Virus record (IMG/VR): IMGVR_UViG_3300037041_001261
Location: 1-40,608 of that record
Direction: 5' to 3' (one strand)
Length of the DNA: 40,608 nt
Source: a virus
The notes beneath the pieces were generated by a model that saw only the letters and a list, made by a program, of their open reading frames with translations, did no database searches and was not told the DNA's origin. Below, one piece after another: positions 19,056 through 27,714 of the stretch. A program made the translations under genes and the position numbers. How positions within the stretch are numbered: position 1 is the stretch's first letter; every line of letters begins with the position of its first letter.

Positions 19056-21317
19056 CTAAGTAACGTTTCCCGCGGTGAACGGGTTATCTCTCTGGGTAAA
19101 CCCATATATTGGTGTGATAGTGTTCATAAACATTGGGCTGTCCGGAAGATGTTTTTGAATGGTTGTTTCTATTGTTGCCGTTCCTTCTTCATTTCTCTTC
19201 TCCCTCACAAGTACATGTACCGTCCACTCATCCTCTCCATTGTTTAGATATATACACGCCGTTGCCACCTTCTCTACGTCGAGGGGCGCATCGTCCCATT
19301 GAGTCCTGAAGTTTCCTCCTCCTCCCTTTGTAAAATCCGACTCATCACCCCCCCCCACCTCGGTAAGTATGTACTCCTGTTCAAGCGAGGGATAAGCGTT
19401 CATAGATACAATCTGGATGGTGGCTTCTTCAGTTATTAAGTCGGTTTCCCAAGATATATCCCCAGGAGTCGCCCACCCTTTAGGCCTATTGAAAGTTACA
19501 TAACCCTCCCTCGACTGAAGAACAAATCTTCCCGCGGGCGTAAGAACCACATCGCTTATTTTAATATCGTAGTAATATTCTAACCATACTTCCTCATACA
19601 TATCCTGTCCATTATACAAGTGTATATCGTTTATAGTTGCATGGTCAAAGTCTACCCCACCTTGAACAATGTACGGGTTAACAAATATTGTGCTCTCTAA
19701 CTCATATATTTCGTTATTCTGTTCGCAGGAAAATTCTACCTCTCTAATACAATTAATCCAAATGTCGGGGTCGTTGGACACCAAAGTGCCTGGGCTTTTG
19801 AATTGACCTTCGAAAACTCCTGTTCCTATTATATAGCTACCAGAAGCTATCGAAGGAAAGGACAACCAATTTAGTATACTGCCTATTCCCCAATATGACA
19901 CCTCTGGAAACGATGTCAGAAACATCCATGGCAAATCTTGGGCCAGGTTGTCACCACGGTAAGCAAGTAATGGTTGCACAAAAACCCCGGAGATGTTAAT
20001 TTCCGTTTCAGCAAACCTTTCATATTCTTCCTCCCCATACCCCTCGTTTCCATAAAATGACGAGGCGTTCCACCAGCTAAACCGGGTTTCTGTTGCGTTA
20101 TCATCCACCGTATAATACAAAGAAAAACTATAATCATAGTCTAGAAATTCCCATCTGGTATCGCTAATAAGAACAATCTCTCCATCTGCGGAACGGTTTT
20201 CTTCGCCCTCGCTTTCTCCGACCCACCAAAGGTTGTAGTATAGAACGTCGTCCACTACCCAATACTCCGTACCTCCGTCGGCTATAAGAATATAATAATA
20301 ATCTGAATAAATGTAAGACCCTCCGCGGCCGTACCAGTCCCAATACCAACCCTCAACATTCGTGTCGACGGAGAGTTCCCCTTCCTCGTCTAATCCAAGG
20401 ATGGGATAATAGTTCGTGAACTCGTCGCTGTGACTTTCACTCCAATCATACCACCAATCATATACATCATATCTGACGTTACTGAAAGGCGGGTCATAAA
20501 AAGAAGAATTATTTTCGCCAGAATAAACAACGCTCTCCGTCGGACCATCTCTGTAAATTTCGTCTGGATATAATGAATACTCAAGGTGGCTATGGTAAGG
20601 GTTAAGGGCGTTGACAAGATTCCATTTTCTCTTCCCCTCGTCCGATTTTGTGAGAAGCACACCCACGCCCGCCACCACATCATCTGGCCGACTAAACCCA
20701 AACAAAATCGTGCTTTTATTATCTTCCTTATACTCCTTTACGCCAAGGTCGTTATCAAAGACATAGTATGTTACTTCGTTGGCCTCCTTCCTGAGTGACT
20801 CTTCGTCTATCGGATACCAGGCCAAAGCATCTCTATCGCCATCATCAAATTTAATTTTAACCCTTGTAAACTCTTCTTCCAACTGTCGGGGGTCCAGTCC
20901 CCAGTCGTTTGAATCGCTCCAGTAATACCAATAGTAGTCCTCGCCCCAGGCCACACTCTCCGTGTATACTTCCCCTTCCATAGAATAGAGTTTGGTTTGC
21001 CTCCACCAATCGGCGTAATCTGGGTTAGAATCGTCGTCAATAACAAGCTGTATGTTGTCAACTATTGCGTTACGGGTAATAAATTTTCCATTTAGTTTTT
21101 TGGATTTATCCCCCCCAGTAAGCTCTACGTTAGCAATAAAAACTCCATCGCTTAATTTAGACAACCTGATGGTCATGTTTTTATCCCTATATGACTGGTT
21201 GTAAAGTCCGCTTGCTTCCAAAGATATTTGCATCCTCCTTATATGACCGTGCATAGCATCTCTGGCCTTTGGGCTGTTTAACATTTCCGTACTGCCTTTT
21301 AACTGATATGATATCAT
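19056..21317 (-). CDS. Trp/Tyr/Asp-rich 753-aa virion surface protein, unknown family
   Basis: The start is ATG at 21317, overlapping the stop of the preceding gene as ATGA. The composition is extraordinary: residues about 115-460 are crowded with Trp, Tyr, Asp and Glu (DYYWYYWSDSNDW, YDVYDWWYDW, YSDYYYILIADGG), with few basic residues. The pattern of alternating aromatics and turns implies a beta-rich, very acidic fold, perhaps carbohydrate-binding. Residues 1-100 and 560-753 are more ordinary (ISDVVLTPAGRFVLQ, ATIETTIQKHLPDSP). The DNA here also looks richer in A+T and codon choice looser than in the neighbours. Its place between the 801-aa fibre-like protein and the internal proteins suggests a tail or surface protein. 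The function is not recognised. Confidence 0.75.
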   Translation of the reverse strand: MISYQLKGSTEMLNSPKARDAMHGHIRRMQISLEASGLYNQSYRDKNMTIRLSKLSDGVFIANVELTGGDKSKKLNGKFITRNAIVDNIQLVIDDDSNPDYADWWRQTKLYSMEGEVYTESVAWGEDYYWYYWSDSNDWGLDPRQLEEEFTRVKIKFDDGDRDALAWYPIDEESLRKEANEVTYYVFDNDLGVKEYKEDNKSTILFGFSRPDDVVAGVGVLLTKSDEGKRKWNLVNALNPYHSHLEYSLYPDEIYRDGPTESVVYSGENNSSFYDPPFSNVRYDVYDWWYDWSESHSDEFTNYYPILGLDEEGELSVDTNVEGWYWDWYGRGGSYIYSDYYYILIADGGTEYWVVDDVLYYNLWWVGESEGEENRSADGEIVLISDTRWEFLDYDYSFSLYYTVDDNATETRFSWWNASSFYGNEGYGEEEYERFAETEINISGVFVQPLLAYRGDNLAQDLPWMFLTSFPEVSYWGIGSILNWLSFPSIASGSYIIGTGVFEGQFKSPGTLVSNDPDIWINCIREVEFSCEQNNEIYELESTIFVNPYIVQGGVDFDHATINDIHLYNGQDMYEEVWLEYYYDIKISDVVLTPAGRFVLQSREGYVTFNRPKGWATPGDISWETDLITEEATIQIVSMNAYPSLEQEYILTEVGGGDESDFTKGGGGNFRTQWDDAPLDVEKVATACIYLNNGEDEWTVHVLVREKRNEEGTATIETTIQKHLPDSPMFMNTITPIYGFTQRDNPFTAGNVT

Positions 21318-23719
21318 TTAATCCCTAGCAGGCTTTCCGCAAAGATTCGGATACGGTCTATCTCGAAGTCGCAACCGCCCTGGTTCTCGAACCTGAGAGC
21401 GACATATCTGCCTTTTAAACCCTTGCCTATCTTGACCCGGACACCGTGTTCGTCGTCATAAAGTCCCCGGATAGGATAGTCATATTCCGTTCCGTCGGCC
21501 TTGACCACGGTCATTGTCATATCGCCGTCCGTCTTGTATCCAAGAAATACATGGTCTGGTCTGACAATGTTTGGCTGAAGGCGGTCTTTCTTTTCCACAT
21601 CGATGAGTGTGGTTTCAATCCCGGCCTCGATGGGTTCTCCCGCATCGTCCTCGGCCAAACCAACAGCATATATTCCATCATAAGCGACGGCGTAAATGAT
21701 ACCATTCAATGAGAAAAAGCTATTGAACTCATAGTTCTCGTAGTGTGTGAGAGCGGAGGCTATGGTGTTCAACACCATAACATCAAAGGTGTCCCTCAAG
21801 GACGTAAGGGTTCTTACTCCTATCGGGGGCAACGTAACTAAAACGTTACCATTAACATCGAAGTGACCCGTCAACGCCCCATTTACCCAGGGTAGGGTGA
21901 CGTTGAGGATTCCCTTACTCCCCACCGTACCGTATAACCCTCCAGCAATGGCCGGAAGGTTAACAGATATGTTGGAAATCCTACCCGCTATGCCCGTCAT
22001 TGAAGATACGAGCGGAGGGATGTTTACCGCAAGGATACCCTGTCTGGATATGCTACCCGTAAGCGTGGTCTGAAGGGCCGGGATATAAACATCCATGACT
22101 CCAGCCTCTCCGGTTCTTCCCTCGAAGGTGGCGGTAAGGACTGGTATGTCTACTACCACAATATTGTGACCCTGCAAAACAGCCGTTATGGGGACCAATT
22201 CTGTGTCCAAATAGCTCAAGGTCATCTGTATTGCTGTTACCACATCAGATAATGTTATCTCGTCGGCAACTATACCGTTCTTTTCATAATCACACCCAAG
22301 GGTGTCCGAAAAGGACGTTACCTCGTCGTTGAAACCGTCTTTGTTGAGGCCCGCTACAGCTATGCCCTGTAAACCAAGATTTTCCTCTTTATAGACCGAC
22401 ACTTCAACCGCAAGAGTATCTCCAAGCGACAGAGCATCCTGGGCCTTGGCCATGTTGTCCGAAAGGGTGTCGGAGAGCGACACGCCCTCGGAGATTACCG
22501 GCATGTTATCGCTGAAGGTTTCCCCTACGCCAAATCCTTCCGATAGAGTTCCCTCTATGGGAGGAGGCGGGGCTTTCCCTATGGTTAGAACGGGTTTGCT
22601 TGCCGATTGATAATCTACGGTACACAAATACCTACCCGTATTTCCACTACTGTCATCATCATCAAGTATGATACCAATGGCGTTGCCGGAAACCCATCCG
22701 GGCCGGTTTATAATTTCCTGAATCACAGCGGTTAAGTCTGGGGTGCTGTATACCGTGTAATCTGTTATGACCGGGATGTCGTTCCATTGAACGAACTCGG
22801 TTGTCCTCACAAGAGCATCAAATTCATTGTGCGACGTGGGAGCAACAGAACTGTCGGAGTCCTCCGCAGAGATGTGGACTTTCATCCCCAAACCTGAGTT
22901 CCCGCTCGACGCAATAAGCGTTATCCCGGCGGCAAGTATTGTCGTTCCTTGAGCAATGTCAACGTTGGGAAAGCGAATATAGGATGAAGCATCGTTCGTG
23001 CCAAAATTACCAAACATACAAAAACTATTGTTAACAAATCCCCCAGCCGGGAAAGTGATGTAACAATCATCAGCGGTTACAGCGGGAGATTTACTTATAA
23101 GCGACATTGATGCCGGACGGATGGAAACAAGGGTCTGGACAAAGTTTGTGACGACATTTGTTACCGTCCACCCCATTTCTATTCTGCCGCCACCCGCCTT
23201 GGTGGACACGCCAATGGCCATAGAATTTGTAGTAACATTGAATCCATACAGTTTGGTCTGGTGGGCGTCTACGGTAAAAGTAGGAGTTCCGCTACTCAGA
23301 TAAGCTACCACGTCAAAAACTAAATCCCCGACAGCGGAGTCTATCTGGGTGTGAGGGGTGGTGTCATACCCGGTACTGGTTCCCGTACCTCGGATACCAT
23401 CGGCCTGATATACGCCGTTCAGTTCAAAAACGGTTATACAATAATAGTCCGTGTGTGAACCAGCATTAACGGTAAGCGTGTCTGTGCCAGCGGCGGGATT
23501 GGCAAGATAATAGACTTGTGTTTCCCTGCTGTTCCCGTCGTTGTTAACCTCGAGGGAAAGGTTTGCCGCCCCGTAGGTCACGCTTGTAATCGTTACATCG
23601 TTTCTACAGGCTATGAGGACAAGAAGAAACCTGTCGTCGCCCGTAGAAACGGTAAAAGACTTACTGGGATTCGGGCCTTGCCCCGAAAAATAGTCTGAAT
23701 TAGCAATGGTGATTGCCAA
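21314..23719 (-). CDS. Modular 801-aa tail/fibre-like structural protein with 21-aa repeats
   Basis: The start is TTG at 23719, chosen because AGGAG lies six bases upstream and no ATG fits before the conserved-looking N terminus (AITIANSDYFSGQGPNPSKS). Residues 1-200 form a beta domain seen in many phage surface proteins (DRFLLVLIACRND, YYCITVFELNGVYQADG). Residues 200-395 are a second beta region (SKSPAVTADDCYITFPAGGF). Residues 400-515 hold loose repeats around SLSDTLSDN and ITLSDVV. Residues 523-627 are five tandem 21-residue repeats of the form Vx(I/L)Px..., followed by the start of a sixth. The C-terminal 150 residues (LRFENQGGCDFEIDRIRIFAE) look like a discoidin-like or adaptor beta sandwich. 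It is probably a virion fibre or receptor-binding component. No enzyme motif is seen. Confidence 0.8.
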   Translation of the reverse strand: MAITIANSDYFSGQGPNPSKSFTVSTGDDRFLLVLIACRNDVTITSVTYGAANLSLEVNNDGNSRETQVYYLANPAAGTDTLTVNAGSHTDYYCITVFELNGVYQADGIRGTGTSTGYDTTPHTQIDSAVGDLVFDVVAYLSSGTPTFTVDAHQTKLYGFNVTTNSMAIGVSTKAGGGRIEMGWTVTNVVTNFVQTLVSIRPASMSLISKSPAVTADDCYITFPAGGFVNNSFCMFGNFGTNDASSYIRFPNVDIAQGTTILAAGITLIASSGNSGLGMKVHISAEDSDSSVAPTSHNEFDALVRTTEFVQWNDIPVITDYTVYSTPDLTAVIQEIINRPGWVSGNAIGIILDDDDSSGNTGRYLCTVDYQSASKPVLTIGKAPPPPIEGTLSEGFGVGETFSDNMPVISEGVSLSDTLSDNMAKAQDALSLGDTLAVEVSVYKEENLGLQGIAVAGLNKDGFNDEVTSFSDTLGCDYEKNGIVADEITLSDVVTAIQMTLSYLDTELVPITAVLQGHNIVVVDIPVLTATFEGRTGEAGVMDVYIPALQTTLTGSISRQGILAVNIPPLVSSMTGIAGRISNISVNLPAIAGGLYGTVGSKGILNVTLPWVNGALTGHFDVNGNVLVTLPPIGVRTLTSLRDTFDVMVLNTIASALTHYENYEFNSFFSLNGIIYAVAYDGIYAVGLAEDDAGEPIEAGIETTLIDVEKKDRLQPNIVRPDHVFLGYKTDGDMTMTVVKADGTEYDYPIRGLYDDEHGVRVKIGKGLKGRYVALRFENQGGCDFEIDRIRIFAESLLGIK
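21839..22153 (-). repeat. Five tandem 63-bp (21-residue) coding repeats
   Basis: Within the 801-aa protein, five consecutive units of exactly 21 residues begin VDIPVL, VYIPAL, VNIPPL, VNLPAI and VTLPWV, and a sixth begins VTLPPI at 21838. The shared pattern is V-x-(I/L)-P at 1-4, a hydrophobic at 6, a hydrophobic at 10, G at 12, then usually G/S and two aliphatics at 18-20. The DNA copies have diverged strongly, so the period is kept at protein level. A stacked beta repeat is likely. Confidence 0.85.
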
Positions 23720-23728
23720 GACCGACTC

Positions 23729-24301
23729 CTATACGTCTGAAGATGCTATCGTAATCGTTACATAAAGAACGTCCCCGCTCGTAACGGATTTTTCTGTCGT
23801 GAACCGGCTGGAACAGAAGAGCGTCCCGCCACCCGCCACGTCTGCTTTTGTTGTTGCCGCAGACCCACCACCGACAAGCATCCCACCGTAAATGGTCTTT
23901 GTGTTGTTGATGCTGAACTGGGCCTTGCTGGCCGTGTTCGTCATACTCTTACCTGACGCCGCCGCCTCTACATATGCCGGTCTGGTTCCTTCCGTATAGG
24001 CGGAGGACTCTGTAACGCCTGGAGTCGCGTAGGTGTTCCCTGCGGCCGGTGTGGAATCGCTCTCGAAGATGGCAACGTACCAAGCGGTAATCTGGGTCGT
24101 GGCATGGAACATGATATCGAGAATGGAGTTCAACCCTTGGTCGGTGCATATGTTGTGGTCACGGGTCTTTGACAAAAGTTTACCCTGACGGTAATGTTCA
24201 ACGTCCCACAAAGAGAAAACTTTTACCTTATGGTCTTTGATAAACAGTCCGTTCTTTTCAACGAAACCATCCATTTTAACGCCTATCCTTGCCCTGTTCA
24301 T
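23729..24301 (-). CDS. Phage structural protein (decoration or tail-associated), 190 aa
   Basis: The start is ATG at 24301 with GAGGGG upstream; an internal ATG at residue 10 is an alternative. The N terminus (WDVEHYRQGKLLSKTRDHN) runs into ICTDQGLNSILDIMF, then WYVAIFESDSTPAAGNTY, a small beta domain and SGDVLYVTITI at the end. This order (a 'N..T..G..ylLD' helix, a 'W.vai' strand, Gly/Ser/Thr-rich strands, and a closing 'v..gD.l.Vt') recurs in many Caudoviricetes virion proteins, and I recognise it as a pattern only. It lies between two beta-rich structural genes. The exact position in the virion is unknown. Confidence 0.7.
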   Translation of the reverse strand: MNRARIGVKMDGFVEKNGLFIKDHKVKVFSLWDVEHYRQGKLLSKTRDHNICTDQGLNSILDIMFHATTQITAWYVAIFESDSTPAAGNTYATPGVTESSAYTEGTRPAYVEAAASGKSMTNTASKAQFSINNTKTIYGGMLVGGGSAATTKADVAGGGTLFCSSRFTTEKSVTSGDVLYVTITIASSDV

Positions 24302-24313
24302 TTCGCACCCCTC

Positions 24314-25087
24314 TTACGTTAAGCTCGTCGGCATGGTGAATGTCGCCGTATCTATCGTGAATGTAGAGTTTATCTGTATTGCCGAGCTTCCCACGATAAG
24401 GTCGGCACCGCTTGTTCCCACCGAACCGTCAAGCCTGGCCAGCGTCGTGGAATCATTACCAGGCACGTCGGCAAACTCGCTCAACCTGAACCATCCAGCC
24501 GTCCCCGTAAGAACCGCCAGACCGCTCCAGACGTCCGCTGTTTTTGTGATTGCACCGCCCGATGATTCCAGTAGGCGAAGTCCGTTTCCGCTCGTTGCGG
24601 CCACCCAGTCCTCGACGACCGACAAGACCGCCGCCCCGGTGTTGCTGGCAACCGCCGTAAAGCTGTCACCCGCCGTTCTCGACTGCATAATGATGGCAGA
24701 CTCAGTAACGGTTGTACCGCCAGCGGCGACCGCAACAACTTCGGAATCCTCGTTGACAAGTTTTGCCAGGGCTTTGGCTATAATATCCGCCGTGTCCCCG
24801 CCAACAACTGTGTAGGTATATGCCGTGCCATTAACGGTAAGTACGTGCGTGTCTGCCGCGCTTCCCGCTGTGCTCACCTTGCAGAGCGATATCTGTTTCT
24901 CTGACCTGACCGTCACCGTGCCGGACGCCTTTGTAATTGATACCAACAAGGAGCCTGTGGCCCCACTATTGGAAGATGCGGGCTGTGTGCCGGTATATAT
25001 CCGAAGCGTAGAATCCTCGAACACACGGCGGAAACCCTTGCCGTTTAATATTTTATCTCTTGCTCCCTGGGAAAGTCTGAGTGACAT
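24314..25087 (-). CDS. Phage structural protein, 257 aa, Ser/Thr/Gly/Ala-rich beta protein
   Basis: The start is ATG at 25087 with AGGAGG five bases upstream. The N terminus MSLRLSQGARDKILNGKGFRRVFEDSTLRIYTG(T)QP follows a pattern common near neck/tail genes of phages (helix, then 'LRIYTGTQP'). Residues about 70-165 hold a repeat-like beta module (HVLTVNGTAYTYTVVGGDTA with a helix IIAKALAKLVNED, then SRTAGDSFTAVASNTGAAVL) that occurs singly or in tandem in other virion proteins. There are no cysteines beyond one and no catalytic motif. It is 9 bases after the tail-nozzle-like gene and 12 bases before the 190-aa protein. It is probably a tail or surface component. Confidence 0.7.
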   Translation of the reverse strand: MSLRLSQGARDKILNGKGFRRVFEDSTLRIYTGTQPASSNSGATGSLLVSITKASGTVTVRSEKQISLCKVSTAGSAADTHVLTVNGTAYTYTVVGGDTADIIAKALAKLVNEDSEVVAVAAGGTTVTESAIIMQSRTAGDSFTAVASNTGAAVLSVVEDWVAATSGNGLRLLESSGGAITKTADVWSGLAVLTGTAGWFRLSEFADVPGNDSTTLARLDGSVGTSGADLIVGSSAIQINSTFTIDTATFTMPTSLT

Positions 25088-25096
25088 TTACGCCTC

Positions 25097-26035
25097 CTAT
25101 CTGTATATTACCGACACATATCGGTGATGACCTGGGTCTGCGATGTACGTCGCGCAACCCTCTCTGGCTTGCATCATGGTGTACCTTTTCTCTGTTACGT
25201 TAATCGCGTCCCCGGAACTACCGCCGAAACAAATACCCTTATGAGATGTCCAAATGACGACCTTCCCAACGCCACCTTTCTCGCCTATGTTTTCTTTTGA
25301 GGTCACGATGTCGGTGTAGGGGATAGCGTCATAAGGAAAGATATCTTTCCGTTGCATCTCCTTCGGGGTTGCTCCATGTAAAAAATACGTCTTACCGGCG
25401 CCGACATACAAGCCGTCGTCAACAGCCCGCAAAAGCGTCAGTTCTTCTTCAAACGCGATGAAATTTCTTCGATAATCAATGGCATCCGTCCAGAGCGGGT
25501 CCGAAAAATATAGGTATCTCCCTTGTGCGACCCACAGCCTGGCGGCATAATATTCGATGAATTTTCCCGGTGGAAGAACCGATTTAAGGTCTTGCGTAGG
25601 AACCGGCAGGGAATAACAAACAGCGTTCTCAACGTATCCGATAACTTGGGAATTAGTAAAGTATACACGGTCGTTGGCCTCCACTTCCACATAGCTCATG
25701 CGTAACCCACGCGAAAGGTTAGCCAGCATTGTGGTGACGGATAAATCCTCGTTGAGCATATAAAGTGTTCCGTCGTCGACAAAGAAACCTATCTTGCCGT
25801 TTGACCACCCGCTATGCGAAGAGGTCGCGCTTACAACCTTTTCATACCCGCCCCGTCTTTTTATTTTCTTAGAATCGTCGATATCGACATTGGTTGCTGA
25901 ATAGACATAATCGCCTGGGTCGTCACGGTACTTCTTCTCCTTGGCTCTATCCCTGGGCGTGACGTTATCAATCCCCAGGAAGTCCCTTACCTGAGCAAGA
26001 AGCTCATATTTGTGTCCTTGGTCAGCTCTCGCCAT
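25097..26035 (-). CDS. Neck/tail nozzle-like beta-propeller protein, 312 aa
   Basis: The ATG at 26035 shares one base with the upstream TAA. After a short helix, NVDIDDSKKIKRRGGYEKV matches a motif typical of phage proteins that fold as beta-propeller-like nozzle or stabilisation proteins ('...vDid..g.l.rR.G...v'). Strands with aromatic residues follow: FFVDDGTLYML, DRVYFTNSQVIGYV, ARLWVAQGRYLYFSDPLWTD, RAVDDGLYVGAGKTYFL. In short-tailed phages such proteins form the tail tube end. It directly follows a connector-like adaptor and precedes structural genes, which supports the assignment. The propeller fold is inferred from repeating strand patterns. Confidence 0.65.
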   Translation of the reverse strand: MARADQGHKYELLAQVRDFLGIDNVTPRDRAKEKKYRDDPGDYVYSATNVDIDDSKKIKRRGGYEKVVSATSSHSGWSNGKIGFFVDDGTLYMLNEDLSVTTMLANLSRGLRMSYVEVEANDRVYFTNSQVIGYVENAVCYSLPVPTQDLKSVLPPGKFIEYYAARLWVAQGRYLYFSDPLWTDAIDYRRNFIAFEEELTLLRAVDDGLYVGAGKTYFLHGATPKEMQRKDIFPYDAIPYTDIVTSKENIGEKGGVGKVVIWTSHKGICFGGSSGDAINVTEKRYTMMQAREGCATYIADPGHHRYVSVIYR

Positions 26036-26718
26036 TACGTCCCATATATCCTCGAACGCATACGTTCAACCGGCCTACCTCGCCGGTTCTCCAGTTCTCT
26101 CGCCGTGGGGCGACGACCGAAGATAGCCTCGAACATCCCGCTGTATCTCTCCGCCTCAATTTGGTTATAGGTGGCGGAATCCTTCTTCGAATAGCAACGA
26201 TGACATACCCAATATGACAAGAACCTGTGATAAATGGCCGGTATCTCCGGGGTATCAACCCTGTCCACCATGCTGGTTATCGGGAGCCGAAACACCGTAA
26301 GGCGTATCACGCACCCGTTATACTGTAGACCCGGCGGTGGCACCAGTTTGAATTCCCTGACCATCTCACTCATAAAGTAATAGGGCAGACCCGGTGTAAA
26401 CGCTTTCCAATGAGTATTCAAATCATCGAGCTGGTCACGGGTAATCTTTGGGATATTGGTTATCGACCCGTTGTACTCGAGGTCTGCCCGTGTCGCATAG
26501 ATGACAAGAGGGTCAAGAAGATAGTTCGGTGTGTCCTCTATGCAGTAAACTTCGGTGAATTGTGCTGTTGAATCATCTGGAAGGAGCAACGCCCGGATAC
26601 AGGCCTCGTTCTCGGCCTCGTTGACATAGCGTATCAGCTCGTCATCTTCGTAACGATAGGGCTTGAGAAGGTCATCAAGCTCGACCCTGACCGATTCGAG
26701 TATCTCCCCCAAGGTCAT
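26035..26718 (-). CDS. Head-tail adaptor/connector-like protein, 227 aa
   Basis: The ATG at 26718 overlaps the upstream stop as ATGA. The N terminus MTLGEILESVRVELDDL with YEDDELIRYVNEAENEAC and the later IPAIYHRFLSYWVCHRCYSKKD are characteristic of helical connector (head completion/adaptor) proteins of phages, where paired helices flank a beta insertion. The C-terminal part (YSGMFEAIFGRRPTARELENRRGRPVERM) is basic. Adaptors of this kind bind the portal and carry the tail. It lies between a 103-aa unknown and the nozzle-like gene, a position typical of neck proteins. Confidence 0.7.
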   Translation of the reverse strand: MTLGEILESVRVELDDLLKPYRYEDDELIRYVNEAENEACIRALLLPDDSTAQFTEVYCIEDTPNYLLDPLVIYATRADLEYNGSITNIPKITRDQLDDLNTHWKAFTPGLPYYFMSEMVREFKLVPPPGLQYNGCVIRLTVFRLPITSMVDRVDTPEIPAIYHRFLSYWVCHRCYSKKDSATYNQIEAERYSGMFEAIFGRRPTARELENRRGRPVERMRSRIYGT

Positions 26719-27026
26719 TGCACAAATCTCCAGCTATACCGGGGAACCTGGTACTCTTTGTCCTCGCCCGTCTTTTCGTCTTTTTTCATGTACGTGTAGA
26801 CCGCGTTGTTCAGGTTCTCGATATAAGGTTCCGTAATCTCTACCGGGACACCCCTCTGAACCGTGATAGTCCTCTCGTTGACGCACAGGTTGACCTGTTG
26901 GTCGCCCTCATAGTTCTCCTGTTTGTCGATAACTATCTTGCGGCGAGGCCCGTCCCTCAGTTCCAAGGCGTCCGGCGCCAGGTTCTTTTCTGGCTTTGGT
27001 ACTTCTCTCTGTCCTACTGTCGGCAT
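26715..27026 (-). CDS. Small neck-region protein, unknown function, 103 aa
   Basis: The start is ATG at 27026 with AAGGGGGC upstream, just after the terminator hairpin, so it may head a new transcript or be reached by read-through. The protein is hydrophilic and mixed in charge. The second half (ITVQRGVPVEITEPYIENLNNAVYTY and then the end KEYQVPRYSWRFV) resembles small phage proteins that describe a beta strand pair and a helix near head-tail genes. No known family is recognised. Its overlap with the adaptor gene suggests co-translation with the neck proteins. Confidence 0.65.
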   Translation of the reverse strand: MPTVGQREVPKPEKNLAPDALELRDGPRRKIVIDKQENYEGDQQVNLCVNERTITVQRGVPVEITEPYIENLNNAVYTYMKKDEKTGEDKEYQVPRYSWRFVQ

Positions 27027-27040
27027 ATCTGCCCCCTTGT

Positions 27041-27073
27041 AAAAATCCCCTCTCCCGCCGAAACGAGAGAGGG
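27041..27073 (-). terminator. Rho-independent terminator after the small collagen-like genes
   Basis: On the minus strand a 10-bp stem (27073-27064 with 27057-27048, one mismatch, 6-base loop) is followed directly by GATTTTTAC, with five T at 27045-27041. It lies 8 bases past the stop of the collagen-like gene and just before the neck gene at 27026. A G+C-rich stem plus a T run is the classical form. The short T tract suggests partial read-through, which would separate abundant head transcripts from the neck and tail genes. Confidence 0.75.
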
Positions 27074-27081
27074 TTTAAAAT

Positions 27082-27384
27082 TTAAAGTGTTGGGCCTGTC
27101 ATACCGGTCACACCCTGCGACCCGGTAGTACCCTGGAGTCCTGTTACGCCCTGGAGTCCTGTTACGCCCTGAATGGCGGCTCCTGTAACTCCTGTAACGC
27201 CCACGGCTCCTGTAACGCCCACGGCTCCTGTCTGTCCCCGGATGCCCGTCGCGCCCTGCACGGTTGCGCCGGTAACTCCGGTCACACCCTTCGCGCCTGT
27301 TACCCCCTGCGGCCCGGTAGCACCAACACAAAGGGTTCCCGCTAATATTTCTCGCTTGATTTTCTCAAGCTGGTTTATACCCAT
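27082..27384 (-). CDS. Small collagen-like protein, 100 aa
   Basis: The start is ATG at 27384 with GGGAGG upstream. Residues 1-20 ([20 protein letters not shown]) are a helical anchor; the rest is Gly-X-Thr triplets (GVTG, GATG, GLQGVTG) with breaks such as GATVQG and GAAIQG. It ends GMTGPTL without a separate trimerisation domain. The neighbouring upstream gene has the same plan. Its place between head and neck genes suggests a capsid or neck fibre. A terminator follows immediately. The collagen-like repeat is certain; the location in the virion is inferred. Confidence 0.8.
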   Translation of the reverse strand: MGINQLEKIKREILAGTLCVGATGPQGVTGAKGVTGVTGATVQGATGIRGQTGAVGVTGAVGVTGVTGAAIQGVTGLQGVTGLQGTTGSQGVTGMTGPTL

Positions 27385-27395
27385 ACCAACCTCCC

Positions 27396-27704
27396 TTATG
27401 CGTGTTCAGCTCCGGTAACACCGCGAGGTCCGATTGAACCCGTTGTTCCCTCGATTCCGGTAATTCCAACAGCTCCAGTTGCTCCTGTGGTTCCAGAGAT
27501 TCTTCCGGTTGCCCCTCTCGGGCCTTGGATTCCCTGTGGTGCCACGCCAGTCACGCCTGTCACACCTGTGGCCCCGATGGCCCCGGTCTTGCCCTGTGAC
27601 CCCTCTGGAGAGTATCCAGAAGGCCCAGCCGCACCGGTGGGGGCCGTAATGACTCCATCGACCAACGACTGTCGGAACTGTTTAAGTTTGTTCCACGCCG
27701 TCAT
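27396..27704 (-). CDS. Small collagen-like protein, 102 aa, paralogue of the next gene
   Basis: The start is ATG at 27704, 10 bases after the 233-aa head protein. Residues 1-20 ([20 protein letters not shown]) are a helical anchor aligning with [18 protein letters not shown] of the neighbouring protein (hydrophobic at the same spacing, then Gly and aliphatic). Residues 23-100 are Gly-X-Y repeats, more varied than the neighbour ([19 protein letters not shown]), with a GVAPQG break where the neighbour has GATVQG. The two are likely diverged tandem duplicates. A small trimeric fibre on the head or neck is likely. Confidence 0.8.
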   Translation of the reverse strand: MTAWNKLKQFRQSLVDGVITAPTGAAGPSGYSPEGSQGKTGAIGATGVTGVTGVAPQGIQGPRGATGRISGTTGATGAVGITGIEGTTGSIGPRGVTGAEHA

Positions 27705-27714
27705 AACACACCCC

